From: Congregibacter litoralis KT71
GTDB taxonomy: Bacteria > Pseudomonadota > Gammaproteobacteria > Pseudomonadales > Halieaceae
Direction: 5' to 3'
NCBI RefSeq assembly: GCF_000153125.2
Contig: NZ_CM002299.1
Span: forward strand, 2,603,075-2,667,074
DNA: 64,000 nucleotides
The stretch's first letter is position 1; every line of letters begins with the position of its first letter. The notes beneath the pieces were generated by a model. It was not told where the DNA came from. It saw nothing but the letters and a program-made list of their open reading frames with translations, and did not search any database. Below are positions 17,377 through 28,119 of this stretch, one piece after another. A program made the position numbers and the translations under genes.

Positions 17377-17407
17377 TGTTGCGCTCTCCCAGCTGAGCTA
17401 TGGCCCC
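17332..17407 (-). tRNA. alaT: tRNA-Ala(GGC), with encoded CCA
   Basis: A full cloverleaf can be drawn: acceptor GGGGCCA pairing with TGGCTCC, D-arm GCTC/GAGC, anticodon stem CAACA/TGTTG with loop CTGGCAG (anticodon GGC, reading GCC alanine codons), T-arm GGCGG-TTCGATC-CCGCC, discriminator A and CCA. The acceptor contains the G3-U70 pair that defines alanine tRNAs. It is the attachment target of the element to its left. The symbol is generic, because species-specific numbering cannot be known. Confidence 0.96.
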
Positions 17408-17421
17408 ATAGAGGAGGCGCG

Positions 17422-17450
17422 AGTCTAATAGGGGTCGACGGTAATTTCAA
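17422..17450 (-). promoter_or_regulatory. Putative sigma-70 promoter of tRNA-Ala
   Basis: Reading the minus strand, TTGAAA (17450-17445) and TAGACT (17427-17422) are separated by 17 bases, and the -10 box ends 14 bases before the tRNA 5' end. A GC-rich stretch CGCGCCTCC follows the -10, as in stringently controlled stable-RNA promoters. Confidence 0.5.
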
Positions 17451-17646
17451 GCGACCGCCGTCTAATTTTGTACTTTCGCTAAACCCCCTGCCCTTGGCGC
17501 AAAACCGCCCCGCGAGCCCAAGGGTGCTGCTAAAATCCCGACGGCTCAAATAGCAAGCCAGCACCGTCTCACCCCACGACTGCCGGCTACAGTGTGAGCA
17601 ATGTATCGCTGTTACAAAAGCTGTTTCACAAAAGGAATCTCCGGCC

Positions 17647-18636
17647 ATGAACCAAACACCGACCTGGTGGCAGGCTCTGACCACCGTGCCCCGTTTGAAT
17701 CCCGGTCAGTGGCAAACCCTCGCCCTACCCGTGCGCTGGCTCCTTGCCGTTCGCTCCTCGGTACTGTTCATGACCCTCATGTCGGCAACGCTCGGTGGGC
17801 TATTGGCCTGGCGCGAGGGTGCGGGGGACTTGGGGCTCTGGCTTCTTTGCATGCTGGGACTGATGCTGGCCCACGCGACGAACAACCTTCTTAATGACCT
17901 CACGGACTCCGCTCGCGGCGTTGATTCAGGCAACTACTACCGCAATCAGTACGGTATTCACGTGCTTGAAGACGGCCTGATGAGCCGCAGGCAGTTTTAT
18001 GCTTACGTTGCTATCACCGGCGGTGCTGCCCTGCTTGTAGGTGCTTATCTAATTGCTGTTCGCGGCGGTCTCACCCTGCCCCTGATGGCAGCCGGGGCCT
18101 TTTTTGTACTGTTCTATACCTGGCCTCTCAAGTACATCGGTCTCGGAGAGCCCGCCGTGCTCCTGGTTTGGGGGCCCTTAATGGTCGGCGGTAGCTACTA
18201 CGTTACCACTGGAGAATGGAGTCATGCCGCCGCCTGGCTGGGCCTGTTGTACGGCATAGGTCCCACCACCGTATTGTTTGGCAAGCACATCGACAAAATG
18301 GAAATGGACCGTGCCAAGGGCGTGCGCACCCTGCCCGTACTCCTCGGTCAGAAAAACGCCCGCCGTGCCACCCAGCTACTGCTGATCTCTCAATATCTCG
18401 GCTGCGCGGCACTTATCGTCAGCGGGAAAGAGCACTGGATTCTGGCCATCGTGCTCCTGAGTGTGCCGGCGCTCCTGCGCGCGCTCAAGGCCTTGGAACA
18501 GGCCAAACCCGAAGTGCGACCGGAGCGCTATCCGAAGCAGATCTGGCCCCTGTGGTTCTCCGCTCAGGCCTTCGGACATACGCGACAATTCACGAGCCTG
18601 TTTATGGTCGCGCTACTGATCGCTGTATGGCTTTGA
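17647..18636 (+). CDS. menA: UbiA-family prenyltransferase, MenA-like
   Basis: Integral membrane prenyltransferase of 329 residues with about eight to nine helices. The two Asp-rich motifs are present: NNLLNDLTDSARGVD, and GKHIDKMEMDRAKGVRTLPV, the latter close to the D-x-x-x-D-x-x-x-G-x-R-T-L-P motif of 1,4-dihydroxy-2-naphthoate polyprenyltransferases. The family transfers a polyprenyl chain to an aromatic acceptor in quinone synthesis. No other men genes are nearby, so the exact acceptor is uncertain. AAGGAATCT precedes the ATG. This is the first chromosomal gene right of the tRNA. Confidence 0.75.
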   Translation: MNQTPTWWQALTTVPRLNPGQWQTLALPVRWLLAVRSSVLFMTLMSATLGGLLAWREGAGDLGLWLLCMLGLMLAHATNNLLNDLTDSARGVDSGNYYRNQYGIHVLEDGLMSRRQFYAYVAITGGAALLVGAYLIAVRGGLTLPLMAAGAFFVLFYTWPLKYIGLGEPAVLLVWGPLMVGGSYYVTTGEWSHAAAWLGLLYGIGPTTVLFGKHIDKMEMDRAKGVRTLPVLLGQKNARRATQLLLISQYLGCAALIVSGKEHWILAIVLLSVPALLRALKALEQAKPEVRPERYPKQIWPLWFSAQAFGHTRQFTSLFMVALLIAVWL

Positions 18637-18682
18637 ATCAACAACACGTTGCACGATCTTTGCTTTCACGGAACAATGCCCC

Positions 18683-19993
18683 GTGACCCGTTTTCGCCCC
18701 TCCGTAGCTGCCGCCATCGTCATTGCCAACATGATTGGCACCGGCGTCTTCACCAGTCTCGGATTTCAGTTGGTGGAAATTCAGTCCGCCCCGGTGCTCC
18801 TCTCCCTTTGGGCCGTGGGGGGGTTGGCGGCTCTGTGCGGCGCCCTGTCCTACGCGGAACTCGGCGCTGCCCTGCCCCGCTCCGGTGGGGAATACAACTT
18901 CCTCAGCGAAATTTATCATCCCAGCGCGGGGTTCATCTCTGGCTGGGTTTCTGCAACGGTGGGCTTCGCGGCGCCCACGGCACTGGCGGCCATGACCTTC
19001 GGAAGTTATCTGTCTGCGGTATTTCCACAACTTTCGGGCATTTGGCTCGCCACGGGACTTATCGTTGTGCTGGCCGTGGCCCACAGCCGCAGCCATAAAA
19101 GCTCCGGCAGTACCCAAAGCCTGTTCACGATTCTCAAGATTCTTCTGATTATTGGCTTCGCGGGCCTAGCCCTGCTGTTTAACGACTCGGGACAGGCAAC
19201 GCGTTTTTTACCTGCGGAAGGGGACGGCGCATTGTTGTTTTCCGGCGCCTTTGCCGTGTCCCTGATCTACGTCAACTACGCTTACTCCGGCTGGAATGCT
19301 GCCACCTACATCACCGGCGAACTGGAGCACCCGCAGCGCTCGCTTCCCCTGGTGCTCATCGCGAGCACCTCCTTGGTGTGTCTGTCCTATCTGCTCCTGA
19401 ACTACGTGTTCCTCGCCGTGGCCCCCATGGACGCCATGGTCGGTAAAGTCGAAGTGGGTTACGTTGCCGCGAGCTATGCTTTCGGCGACGCAGGGGCCAC
19501 CATCATGGGCGTGCTTCTGGCCCTGCTTTTGGTATCTACCGTAAGCGCAATGATTCTTGCGGGTCCGCGGGTGCTTCATCGCATCGGCGAGGACTTCCCC
19601 CTGTTTGCCGTGCTGGGCAGAGTGAACAAAGACGGCATACCCGCCACGGCCGTGCTGGTCCAGGCTACCGTGGCCCTGGCATTCCTGTGGTCCTCCTCTT
19701 TCGATCGCATACTCGTGTTCTCTGGCGCCACCATGGCGCTCAATACGTTCTTTACCGTGCTGGGGGTGTTTGTGCTGCGCTGGAAACAGCCTGATCTACC
19801 GCGACCCTTCCGCACCTGGCTTTACCCCCTTCCGCCGATTATCTTTCTGCTGATTACGGGCTGGACCCTGCTATACATTGTGTTGCAACGCCCCATTGAA
19901 GCCATGATATGCATGGGAATTGTGGTCTCCGGCGCGATTTTTTATGTCGTCAGCCAGCGTCTGGGCGCGCGACTTGCGGCGAGCAAGACCTGA
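18683..19993 (+). CDS. APC-superfamily amino acid permease
   Basis: Secondary transporter of 436 residues with about twelve membrane helices. The first helix carries the APC motif IANMIGTGVFTSLGF, followed by GGLAALCGALSYAELGAALPRSGGEY. The start is GTG at 18683. The C-terminus shows typical LPRPFRTWLYPLPPIIF. The substrate is probably an amino acid but cannot be specified. It follows the prenyltransferase after 46 bases with no terminator seen and may be cotranscribed. Confidence 0.88.
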   Translation: MTRFRPSVAAAIVIANMIGTGVFTSLGFQLVEIQSAPVLLSLWAVGGLAALCGALSYAELGAALPRSGGEYNFLSEIYHPSAGFISGWVSATVGFAAPTALAAMTFGSYLSAVFPQLSGIWLATGLIVVLAVAHSRSHKSSGSTQSLFTILKILLIIGFAGLALLFNDSGQATRFLPAEGDGALLFSGAFAVSLIYVNYAYSGWNAATYITGELEHPQRSLPLVLIASTSLVCLSYLLLNYVFLAVAPMDAMVGKVEVGYVAASYAFGDAGATIMGVLLALLLVSTVSAMILAGPRVLHRIGEDFPLFAVLGRVNKDGIPATAVLVQATVALAFLWSSSFDRILVFSGATMALNTFFTVLGVFVLRWKQPDLPRPFRTWLYPLPPIIFLLITGWTLLYIVLQRPIEAMICMGIVVSGAIFYVVSQRLGARLAASKT

Positions 19994-20050
19994 TGCCTTG
20001 CACGCCATACGCCGTTTACTCCGTCTACCAATAACCACGAGGGATTTGTA

Positions 20051-20425
20051 ATGACCCGCGCTTTCCTGATCCTTATCGCTTTCATTTTCGCAGCCTACGG
20101 TGTCGCCTGCATTCTCGACCCCAGCCTGCCTGCGCGGCTGGCAGGTCTGCAGATTACCAACGGCGATGGCTACGCCGAAATGTCCGCCATGTACGGCGGC
20201 CTGCAAACGGGTGTGGGTGTGTTCTGTCTCCTGGGCGCATTTCGATCATCCATGGAGCGCAGCGTGCTCCTGCTCCTGGTGCTCGGGATAGGACTGCTGG
20301 CAGCCACGCGCGCCCTCGGAGCCCTTCGCACGGAGGAGGTACTCACGGTCTACACCTGGGGAGCGCTGGCCTTTGAGACCTTCGTGACAGCGGCCGCGGC
20401 AGCGCTTCTTTCCCGCGCGCGCTAA
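20051..20425 (+). CDS. DUF4345-like small membrane protein
   Basis: 124 residues with four predicted helices, starting MTRAFLILIAFIFAAYGVAC after a GAGGG ribosome-binding site. The segment EMSAMYGGLQTGVGVFCLLGA fits the small four-helix DUF4345 pattern. The function is unknown. The stop codon TAA runs directly into the ATG of the AsmA gene, so the two genes are translationally coupled. Confidence 0.7.
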   Translation: MTRAFLILIAFIFAAYGVACILDPSLPARLAGLQITNGDGYAEMSAMYGGLQTGVGVFCLLGAFRSSMERSVLLLLVLGIGLLAATRALGALRTEEVLTVYTWGALAFETFVTAAAAALLSRAR

Positions 20426-23400
20426 ATGCGGCTTAAACCCGTACTTCTTATTCTGCTCGCTGTTTTCCTTGCGGCGGCAGCTTCGTTGGCCCTATCTCTG
20501 CGGAGCGGCCTGTCCCTTGGTTTTGCCAGCACTTTCATCGAATCCCGGGCCAGCGAATTCCTCAACCGAAAGATCAGCCTGAAAAAGGCGCCGCAACTAC
20601 GGCTGAGTGATGGTCTGCATATCGCCCTGGCTGAGGTAGCGCTGGCAGACGCAGACTGGGCCGGTGAAGGCCCGATGCTGACCGTGAATGCTCTCAAAGC
20701 GGAAATCGACTTCTGGTCTCTGTTTGACGAACAGATCTTGGTCAATCAGTTACACATCGACGGTCTGAATCTGCACTTACATCGCGACCGCGATGGTCGC
20801 AGCAATATCCCCGGGCTCGACCGGGACCAGAAAAACACGACGACGAAGGAGCCCCCATCCGGTCTCCTTCCCGTGCTCCTCGAGCACATGACGATCCGCA
20901 ATGTACAGGTCCGCCAAAGCAATGAGCAGTCTGGGAAAAGCCTGAACCTTAGGGTGGATTCCCTCACGCAGGATTCTCATGAGGAAGAGGGTCTGCGCCT
21001 GAGAGGCCAGGGAAGTCTCCAGGACTACCCCTGGCAACTCGCCGTGGACAGTAGCGACCTTATGAGTCTTCGCACGGGCATCGACATGTCGGCAGACGTT
21101 AAGGGCAGCCTCGGAGATCTGAATCTTGAGGGTAACTATCAGCTGCCGGATCTGACAGAGCTTCAAAACCTCAGCCTGACCGCGATTCTATCGGGCCCCA
21201 TGCCACCGCGTGTCGCTGAGCTCTCACCCATCCTAGAAGCACAGGCGCCCACAAAAATAAGCTTGGAGGTACGCGACGTCACGCCGGGGCTGGAGGTCAG
21301 CCTCATCGCTGAAATGCCCCATCTCATGGCGCAGGCCACGGGCACCATCGATGATCCGGCTGCGGCTGATGGTGTGGCCCTTGATGTCATCCTCGATGCT
21401 GACAGCCTGCCCCGCCTGGCGCAGCACTTCGGGCTGGATGTCGTTGGCGAGGTTCCCGTGAGCTTGAGGGGGCAACTACTCCGCCGGGGGGATCGTGTGG
21501 AATTTCGAGACGGCATCATGGATGCGGGCAGCAATCACCTGGAAGCCAATGTGCTGATGCCTGCTTTTCCCGGCACCAATGGTGCATCTGTGCAGTTGAG
21601 CGCCGCCGGCAACGATTTTTCCTTGTATCAGACGCTTCTTAAGCAAGAGCCAAACCTCAAACATCCTTACAGTATTGCCCTTGCCATTGACGACATCAGC
21701 GAGGGCGGCGAGCGGGTGAATGGGGACTTCAGGGTGGGCGAGCACACGCTGCAACTATCCGGACTCCTCGACAACTTTCCCAGCTATGCCGGTAGTCAAC
21801 TGCAACTGACATTTTTCAGTCCACGTCTGGAGGAACTCGCTGCTGCCGCCGATATAGAAATCCCGCCTACGCCCCTGGACCTGAGAAGCGAGCTTGGCGT
21901 CGCTGACGACGGAGTCATCGCGATCCGTTCCACGAACATCACTGCCTACACGACCGAGCTGGCGTTAAGCGGACGTCTTAACGGCTACCCGGATTTTGAC
22001 GATGCCGACATCCGCTTCCGTGCAGATGCGGGCTCCCTGGCAGAGCTGGGAGCCCGCTTCGGACTCGACCCCCTCGGCGATGTTCCCGTGCAGCTGGACG
22101 CGACACTCACGGGGCGCCCCGACAAGCTTGTCCTGAAAAGCCCATCACTAACCGCTGGGGGCTTCGAACTCCAGGGCATCAGTGGTGGCTTGCGCCTTGA
22201 AGATGGCGCGCTGTCCAGCGACCTCCTCGTCTCGGGCAAGCTCGCGGAGCTTGCTACGCTCCTTGGTAGCTACGCACCGGATCATCTGCCCGAAGGTAGC
22301 TATGCATTTAGCTTACGCCCCACACTCTCCTCGGAACTGTTCTCTCTGGCTCTCGAGGATCTCGCGGGCCCGGGGCTTAGGGGGAGCGCCCGCCTCGAAC
22401 TCAGTCGTGACTTTACCCTCGACGAAAATACGCTTCTGGAATCAACGCTCCGCCTCGAGGACCTCTCCGCGCTACTCCCGCCCGTAGAGGGCTACCAACC
22501 GGCGCCCCACCCCCTGACACTGACCGCCATCACCCGACCCACCAAGGCCGGGACAACGATCAATGCTCAACTCCTGGATGACGACGCACCTAAACTCAGT
22601 GTGGAGATCGTCGTACCCTCAGAGAAAGAAGATGAAGGTATCACCATCGCGGTACGGGGCGCAGGCAGCGACGTCGGCCGCCTTGGCAAGCTCAGCTTCC
22701 TTCCTGAGGAGCAGTTGAGCTATGCAATCGACCTCGATGCGACCGTCCTCGGAAAAACCCTCACCGTGGATGCCCGTGAATTCAGCCTCGGCGCGTCGAG
22801 GGTGCGCGGAAGCGCTATTTGGGATTCCGGGAACAATGCGCTGGAAGCCAGGCTAGAGGTACCGAGCGCTGATCTTCAGGCCTGGATCCCCCCTGAAAAC
22901 GCTTCGGGTGAGGAACCTGCAGCGCCCGTTAGCGGGGACGGGCGGAGAATTCCTGACCTTGAGCTGCCCCTGGCCTGGCTTCATGATTACCAGATTGACC
23001 TCATCCTGGAAACAGGAAACCTGGGACTCAGAGATCCGGAGTTCAGCGATAAAGCGCTCATAGAGGCCGCCTCTTTGCGGCTTCAGAGCGGAGAAGGCCG
23101 CGGTTTGTTTAACATAAACCAACTCCAGGGGAGTCGTGGCGAGCTGAGTTCAAGACTGGAAATTGACGACCGCGGCGAGACGACAAGGCTTGTCAGTGAT
23201 CTGAAGGTGAGCGATTTTCCTCTTGGCATTGTCGCCGCCGGCTCGTTCTCCGATGCGCTGCCGCGCTATGACCTTAGTAGCTCCTTCACCGGGGAAGGCC
23301 GCGATCTCCGATCAATAGCCGCATCTCTCGATGGCGAGCTCCTTATGGTCGGTGGAGCCGGGAGGCTGGAAAAAATGAAACTCAGCGTCGCAACAGAATC

Positions 23401-23851
23401 CTTCGTCGCGCAGGTGCTTCAGACGCTTTTACCCATGATCGTTAAGGGAAGCACCGATATGGCAGTGGAGTGCGCGGTGCTGGCTGCGCGGGCCAAAAAG
23501 GGCATCCTGAACCTTGACCCGGGTTTCGTTTTCCGCAGCAAAGAAGTTGAACTCACCGCCTATGGACAGATAAACCTCAGCAATGAAAAACTGAGCATTG
23601 ACTTTAATAACCGGGCGCGAGAGGGCCTGGGGATCAGTGCCGCAAGCGTTATCAACCCTTTTGTCGCCGTCAGCGGAACCCTCGCAAAACCGAAACTCGG
23701 CCTGGACATCACCAAGTCGGCGATCAGCGGCGGGGCCGCGTTTGCCACCGCTGGTGCTACCATCATTGCGAAACCCCTTTTTGACAGGGTGTTTAAGCGA
23801 GGCGATACCTGCAAAGCGGCCATAGCGCTTTGGAACGAAAGCATGGAGTAA
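20426..23851 (+). CDS. AsmA-family envelope protein
   Basis: 1,141 residues: one N-terminal membrane helix (LLILLAVFLAAAASLALSL), an AsmA N-terminal domain (ISLKKAPQLRLSDGLHIALAEV ... WSLFDEQILVNQLHIDGLNL), a long beta-rich repeat region and an AsmA_2 C-terminal domain (about residues 900-1100). AsmA-like proteins are anchored in the inner membrane with a large periplasmic part, and some act in lipid transport to the outer membrane. The family is clear; the exact role is not. Its length is greater than E. coli AsmA (617) and nearer to YhdP/TamB-type relatives. Confidence 0.88.
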   Translation: MRLKPVLLILLAVFLAAAASLALSLRSGLSLGFASTFIESRASEFLNRKISLKKAPQLRLSDGLHIALAEVALADADWAGEGPMLTVNALKAEIDFWSLFDEQILVNQLHIDGLNLHLHRDRDGRSNIPGLDRDQKNTTTKEPPSGLLPVLLEHMTIRNVQVRQSNEQSGKSLNLRVDSLTQDSHEEEGLRLRGQGSLQDYPWQLAVDSSDLMSLRTGIDMSADVKGSLGDLNLEGNYQLPDLTELQNLSLTAILSGPMPPRVAELSPILEAQAPTKISLEVRDVTPGLEVSLIAEMPHLMAQATGTIDDPAAADGVALDVILDADSLPRLAQHFGLDVVGEVPVSLRGQLLRRGDRVEFRDGIMDAGSNHLEANVLMPAFPGTNGASVQLSAAGNDFSLYQTLLKQEPNLKHPYSIALAIDDISEGGERVNGDFRVGEHTLQLSGLLDNFPSYAGSQLQLTFFSPRLEELAAAADIEIPPTPLDLRSELGVADDGVIAIRSTNITAYTTELALSGRLNGYPDFDDADIRFRADAGSLAELGARFGLDPLGDVPVQLDATLTGRPDKLVLKSPSLTAGGFELQGISGGLRLEDGALSSDLLVSGKLAELATLLGSYAPDHLPEGSYAFSLRPTLSSELFSLALEDLAGPGLRGSARLELSRDFTLDENTLLESTLRLEDLSALLPPVEGYQPAPHPLTLTAITRPTKAGTTINAQLLDDDAPKLSVEIVVPSEKEDEGITIAVRGAGSDVGRLGKLSFLPEEQLSYAIDLDATVLGKTLTVDAREFSLGASRVRGSAIWDSGNNALEARLEVPSADLQAWIPPENASGEEPAAPVSGDGRRIPDLELPLAWLHDYQIDLILETGNLGLRDPEFSDKALIEAASLRLQSGEGRGLFNINQLQGSRGELSSRLEIDDRGETTRLVSDLKVSDFPLGIVAAGSFSDALPRYDLSSSFTGEGRDLRSIAASLDGELLMVGGAGRLEKMKLSVATESFVAQVLQTLLPMIVKGSTDMAVECAVLAARAKKGILNLDPGFVFRSKEVELTAYGQINLSNEKLSIDFNNRAREGLGISAASVINPFVAVSGTLAKPKLGLDITKSAISGGAAFATAGATIIAKPLFDRVFKRGDTCKAAIALWNESME

Positions 23852-23952
23852 CGCTCCGACATCCTTTTATTCACCAGCGCCCGCGCTGTCCTGAGCTCTC
23901 CTGTTTTCACCAGGGTCTCAGGGGACTCATCGCCCACTGCCCACTGCAGTCT

Positions 23953-25434
23953 TTAGAGCGCCTGATACTCCTTTTCGAGACGCTTCACCGCCTTTTTGGA
24001 AACCCCGCCACAGACCTCAATAGCGTGGCGGATCCTCGCACGGCTCATCTCCGGGCCCAGCAAGCCCATGGCATCGACCACGGAAATAGAGGCACGGCTG
24101 CCGGAGATGGCAATAAACAGCGGCGCGAGGAAGTCCCGCACCTTGATCCCAAGACTATCCGCGAGGCTTTTCAGCGCCTCCCACACCGTATCCCGGTTCC
24201 AATCCTGCAAAGCCTCGAGGCGCCACAGGGCAAACTGCAGGGTTTTTAACAAGGCCTCGGGTTCCAAACCCAGCGCCGTAAACTGTTCCTCGCTGAGGGA
24301 CAGCTCCCCGGACACCAGGAATGTCGCCTGAGGCGCAAAATCGCTGAGGGTCTCCATTCTTGGCTGCAGATGTGGCAGAACAGCGGCCAGCTGATCCGAA
24401 TTAAAGGCCCATTCTACGAGGCGCTGGGCCAGCTGCTCCTGGGTGAGATCTTCGCGAATCCAAAGACCGTTCAGCCAGCGCAACTTCTCCACGTCAAAAA
24501 TAGGCCCGCCCAGGGAGACCCGTTGAATGTCAAAAACGTCCTGCATCTCCTGAAGACTGAACTTCTCCCGCTCGTCGGGCATGGACCAACCCATGCGGCC
24601 CAGGTAGTTACACAGCGCCTCCGGCAAAAAGCCCATGCGCTGGTAATACAGAATGCTCGTGGGGTTCTTGCGCTTGCTGAGTTTGGATTTATCGGGATTT
24701 CTCAACAGGGGCAGGTGGCAGAGCACCGGCATCTCCCAGCCGAAGTATTCGTAGAGAAGCTGGTGTTTGGGTGCCGAGTTAATCCACTCTTCCCCGCGTA
24801 TCACATGGCTGATGTCCATAAGATGATCATCGACCACGTTCGCCAGGTGGTAGGTGGGCATACCGTCAGATTTCAGAAGAATCTGCGCATCCACCATGCT
24901 CCAATCAAGGGCAATCTCTCCCCTCAACATATCCTGCACCGCGCAGACACCCGGCTCTTCGGGCACTATCATGCGAATAACGTGGGGCTCGCCCGCCGCC
25001 CGGCGTTTCTCCACTTCCTCGGGCGGCAGTAGCAAATCTGAGGGCTTCAAGGCGGTGCTGTTACCCTCGGCACGGCGAGACTCCCGCAGTTCGTTCAACT
25101 CCTCGGGACGGCGGTAGCAGACAAATGCCTTGCCGGCATCCACAAGCTGCTGAGCATAGGCGCCATAGATTTCCATGCGCTCGCTCTGTCGGTAGGGGCC
25201 GTGCTCACCCCCTTTGTCGGGTCCCTCGTCCCAATCCAATCCTAACCAACGCAGGGAATCGAGAATTGCCTGCTCCGACGATGCGGTGGAGCGGGCCTGA
25301 TCCGTATCTTCGATGCGCAGTACAAATTCACCTCCATGCGCCCGCGCAAAGCAAAGGTTGAACAAAGCTATGTAAGCGGTGCCGACGTGGGGATCGCCCG
25401 TGGGAGAGGGAGCAACACGAGTTCTGACAGTCAT
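23953..25434 (-). CDS. gltX: Glutamate--tRNA ligase
   Basis: Class I aminoacyl-tRNA synthetase of 493 residues charging tRNA-Glu. The start [20 protein letters not shown] at 25434 carries the HIGH-type motif (HVGT) in its standard position, which rules out the longer upstream frame. The KMSKS-type loop is SKLSKRKNP. Other family blocks are [10 protein letters not shown] and [23 protein letters not shown]. Divergent from the permease at 25575, leaving a 140-base shared promoter region. It converges with the AsmA gene. Confidence 0.97.
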   Translation of the reverse strand: MTVRTRVAPSPTGDPHVGTAYIALFNLCFARAHGGEFVLRIEDTDQARSTASSEQAILDSLRWLGLDWDEGPDKGGEHGPYRQSERMEIYGAYAQQLVDAGKAFVCYRRPEELNELRESRRAEGNSTALKPSDLLLPPEEVEKRRAAGEPHVIRMIVPEEPGVCAVQDMLRGEIALDWSMVDAQILLKSDGMPTYHLANVVDDHLMDISHVIRGEEWINSAPKHQLLYEYFGWEMPVLCHLPLLRNPDKSKLSKRKNPTSILYYQRMGFLPEALCNYLGRMGWSMPDEREKFSLQEMQDVFDIQRVSLGGPIFDVEKLRWLNGLWIREDLTQEQLAQRLVEWAFNSDQLAAVLPHLQPRMETLSDFAPQATFLVSGELSLSEEQFTALGLEPEALLKTLQFALWRLEALQDWNRDTVWEALKSLADSLGIKVRDFLAPLFIAISGSRASISVVDAMGLLGPEMSRARIRHAIEVCGGVSKKAVKRLEKEYQAL

Positions 25435-25574
25435 AGGATCATCTGGTAGCGGATAAGGGGCGGTGATTATAGGCGCTGTGCGCAGGAATCTCATCGTCGA
25501 GGACGTCGCTGTACACCCCCGCTGCCCCCTCATACACTTCGCCCTCTCTCTATAAACAGAATAAGTGACGAAAT

Positions 25575-26936
25575 ATGGAATCGGCGGGGCTCATCGGCAG
25601 CGTTATTCTTCTCATATGGCTGGCCTTGCGGGGTATCGACATCGTATTCGCCGCACTCATTTGCGCGACCGTTGTCATTATTAGCAACGACCTCCCCCTG
25701 GCTGCGGGTTTTACCGAGTATTTTGCATCGGGCCCCCTGGGAGCTTTCAGTTTTGCGGGTCGCTTCTATCTGCTGTTTATCGCCGGCGCGGTATTCGGAC
25801 GCATCATGGGGGAAAGTCACGCGGCAAGCAGCCTGGCTATGGCGCTTATCCGCCGCCTGGGCGCGCATCGTGCGCTCCTCATCTGTACCGTGGCCTGCGC
25901 GTTGCTCACCTACGGCGGCGTCGTTGTTTTTGTCGTGATCTTCGCGATTTACCCCCTGGGCCTTCGGCTATTGCAGGAATCCAATATCCCCAAACGTCTG
26001 CTGTTGGGCGCTATCGCCCTGGGATCGGGAACCTTCACTCTGACGGCCCTTCCCGGCACCCCATCCATTCACAACGTCATTTCTGCCAGCGCCCTGGGCA
26101 CCGATCTGTTCGCCGCGCCCTGGCTGGGCATTATCGGCGGCCTGCTGATGTTTGGTTTTGGCATGCTGTACCTCGAACGGGAACGGGTAAAAGCGGAGTC
26201 CGCCGGCGAGGGCTTTGTGCCCGGGCCCCGGGATGAGATTGCGGCGGCGGGTGACACGCCCGCCCTACCCCCCTGGCCCCTCGCCTTGTTTCCCCTGGGG
26301 CTGGTCATCGGCACCATCCTGATGCCCCGTCTTTTGAGAGGCGCTGATCTCGGTAGCGGCGCTGCCGCACGGGTACTGGAATTCGCCGGCACGCAGCCGA
26401 TACTGTGGCCCAGCGCGGCACTTTTCATGGGCAGTCTCGTCGCTATTGCGGTGTTTCCCGCCGTGCGGCGCCACGGCCTCACGGTGGCAGGAAGAGGCAC
26501 CCAGGATGCCATCCTGCCGCTGATCAACACGGCTGCTGTCATTGGCTTTGGCGGCGTGGTCACCCAGACCTCGGGTTTTGCCAATTTTACCGCTCTGGTC
26601 CTGAACTCAGACCTGCCTCCATTGATATCAGCTTTTTTCTCCGTAAGCCTTGTCTCGGCAATCACAGGCTCCGCCTCCGGTGGCTTGCAGATATTCATGC
26701 AATCCATGGCGCCGGCATACATCGACATGGGCATCGCGCCGGAGGTGTTGCACCGGGTCACGGCCATGGCCAGTGGCGGCGTTGATTCCCTGCCCCATTG
26801 TGGCGCCGTGGTCGCCATGCTGACCATTACGCAGCTGACGCACCGCCAGGCCTACAAGGATGTGGGGATTATCACCGTGGTCTTTCCCGTACTGGCGACC
26901 CTGATTGTGATTGGCCTGGTGGCCCTGGGGCTCTGA
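25575..26936 (+). CDS. GntP-like permease
   Basis: 453 residues with about twelve membrane helices, starting [25 protein letters not shown]. The sequence [21 protein letters not shown] and the C-terminal [20 protein letters not shown] ... [14 protein letters not shown] match the GntP/citrate-type permease superfamily, whose members take up gluconate, hydroxybutyrate or other organic acids. The specific substrate is unknown. The ATG lies ten bases after a GTGACGAAAT stretch with a weak ribosome-binding site. Confidence 0.8.
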   Translation: MESAGLIGSVILLIWLALRGIDIVFAALICATVVIISNDLPLAAGFTEYFASGPLGAFSFAGRFYLLFIAGAVFGRIMGESHAASSLAMALIRRLGAHRALLICTVACALLTYGGVVVFVVIFAIYPLGLRLLQESNIPKRLLLGAIALGSGTFTLTALPGTPSIHNVISASALGTDLFAAPWLGIIGGLLMFGFGMLYLERERVKAESAGEGFVPGPRDEIAAAGDTPALPPWPLALFPLGLVIGTILMPRLLRGADLGSGAAARVLEFAGTQPILWPSAALFMGSLVAIAVFPAVRRHGLTVAGRGTQDAILPLINTAAVIGFGGVVTQTSGFANFTALVLNSDLPPLISAFFSVSLVSAITGSASGGLQIFMQSMAPAYIDMGIAPEVLHRVTAMASGGVDSLPHCGAVVAMLTITQLTHRQAYKDVGIITVVFPVLATLIVIGLVALGL

Positions 26937-26976
26937 CGCCGCGGTGTAGCAACACCTGGGAGCTTCGCCGGAAAAC

Positions 26977-28119
26977 TCAATAGCCCAAAGGTTTGAGCAG
27001 TGAACGCACGATCCGCCCGTCGGCACCGTGGAGATTAAGCTCGGCAATCCCGGCCTTCCAGTCGATATCCAGAGATCCGAAATTCGCATCCCCGTAGAGC
27101 TCTCCCTTCCGGTAAGGTCCTTCCTCGGCCAGGGTGTTATAGCGGTTGGGAATGGAAATGGGGTTGTTGAGCGCCGAGGAGGTGAACTCCGTTAAGGGGT
27201 TTAGAAGACCGATATCACGCTCGTAAAACCCCGCTACGTGACGATCGCCCGAGAGGAAGAGCACAGGTGCCGTGTCGTACTGCCTGAGCAATGCAAAGAG
27301 ACGCTCGCGCTCCCTGGGCAGCTGCTTCCACCCCTCCCAGCCATGTCCATCAGCAAGCACCTGAATAGACGAAACGATGACGCGTAAATCGGCATCCTGT
27401 TGCAGCTGTGTTTCAAGCCAGGTCCATTGCTCGGACCCCATGAGGGTCTTGTCAGCGCTGGCATCGAAAACGTAGCGTTCCTTGCCCTTTGCGCCATAGC
27501 GATCACTGGGACGCAGGGGTGAGCGAAAGAAGCGCGTGTCGAGCACAATCAGTTGAAGACGTTTACCGGGCTGTCCCAGCGTTTTGCTGAAATACACCCC
27601 CGCGCGGGTCCGTCGGACATCGCTCTCCGCGGTCCAGGCATCTTCAAAGAGCTGTTCCGACTGCCGTCGCCAGGGAAAGTCAGCACCACCGTCGTTTCGG
27701 CCGTAGTCATGGTCGTCCCACACCGCGAAGACAGGGGTCTGCTCCCGAAACTTAGCAAAAGCGGGTGCATCCGCGAGCATCCTGTAGGCAGCGCGTAGCT
27801 GCGGGAGCTCCGGACTCTCATCATCGCTATCGGGGTATAGCGTATCTCCCGCAAAAACAAAGAACTGGGGCCCGGCCTCTGCAATGGATTGCCATACCTC
27901 CTCACCCGGCTTTTGCGCTTTGTAACAGGAACCAAAGGCAAAGCGCGTTATTGTCGTCGTCTCATCCAGGGCGCGGGATTGGAAGATCGGGGTAGCCTGT
28001 GGTGCAGGAACATCGGGCCACTGCGCGAAGGCGCTCATTGCAAGACCCTGAGAAATCAACAGCAGCGCGCCCAAAACAACGCGCGAGCTCAATGCATTGA
28101 CACGGGAGTCCGCAGTCAT
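26977..28119 (-). CDS. PhoD-like metallophosphatase
   Basis: 380 residues with a Sec signal peptide (to about SAFAQ), so periplasmic or secreted. Metal-binding blocks of the PhoD family are seen: RFAFGSCYK, FVFAGDTLYPDSDDES, VWDDHDYGRND, LDTRFFRSPL and LSGDRHVAGFYE. It should hydrolyse phosphate mono- or diesters, although some relatives are phospholipases. The ATG overlaps the kynU stop as TGATG, so translation is coupled to kynU. The functional link between the two genes is unclear. Confidence 0.85.
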   Translation of the reverse strand: MTADSRVNALSSRVVLGALLLISQGLAMSAFAQWPDVPAPQATPIFQSRALDETTTITRFAFGSCYKAQKPGEEVWQSIAEAGPQFFVFAGDTLYPDSDDESPELPQLRAAYRMLADAPAFAKFREQTPVFAVWDDHDYGRNDGGADFPWRRQSEQLFEDAWTAESDVRRTRAGVYFSKTLGQPGKRLQLIVLDTRFFRSPLRPSDRYGAKGKERYVFDASADKTLMGSEQWTWLETQLQQDADLRVIVSSIQVLADGHGWEGWKQLPRERERLFALLRQYDTAPVLFLSGDRHVAGFYERDIGLLNPLTEFTSSALNNPISIPNRYNTLAEEGPYRKGELYGDANFGSLDIDWKAGIAELNLHGADGRIVRSLLKPLGY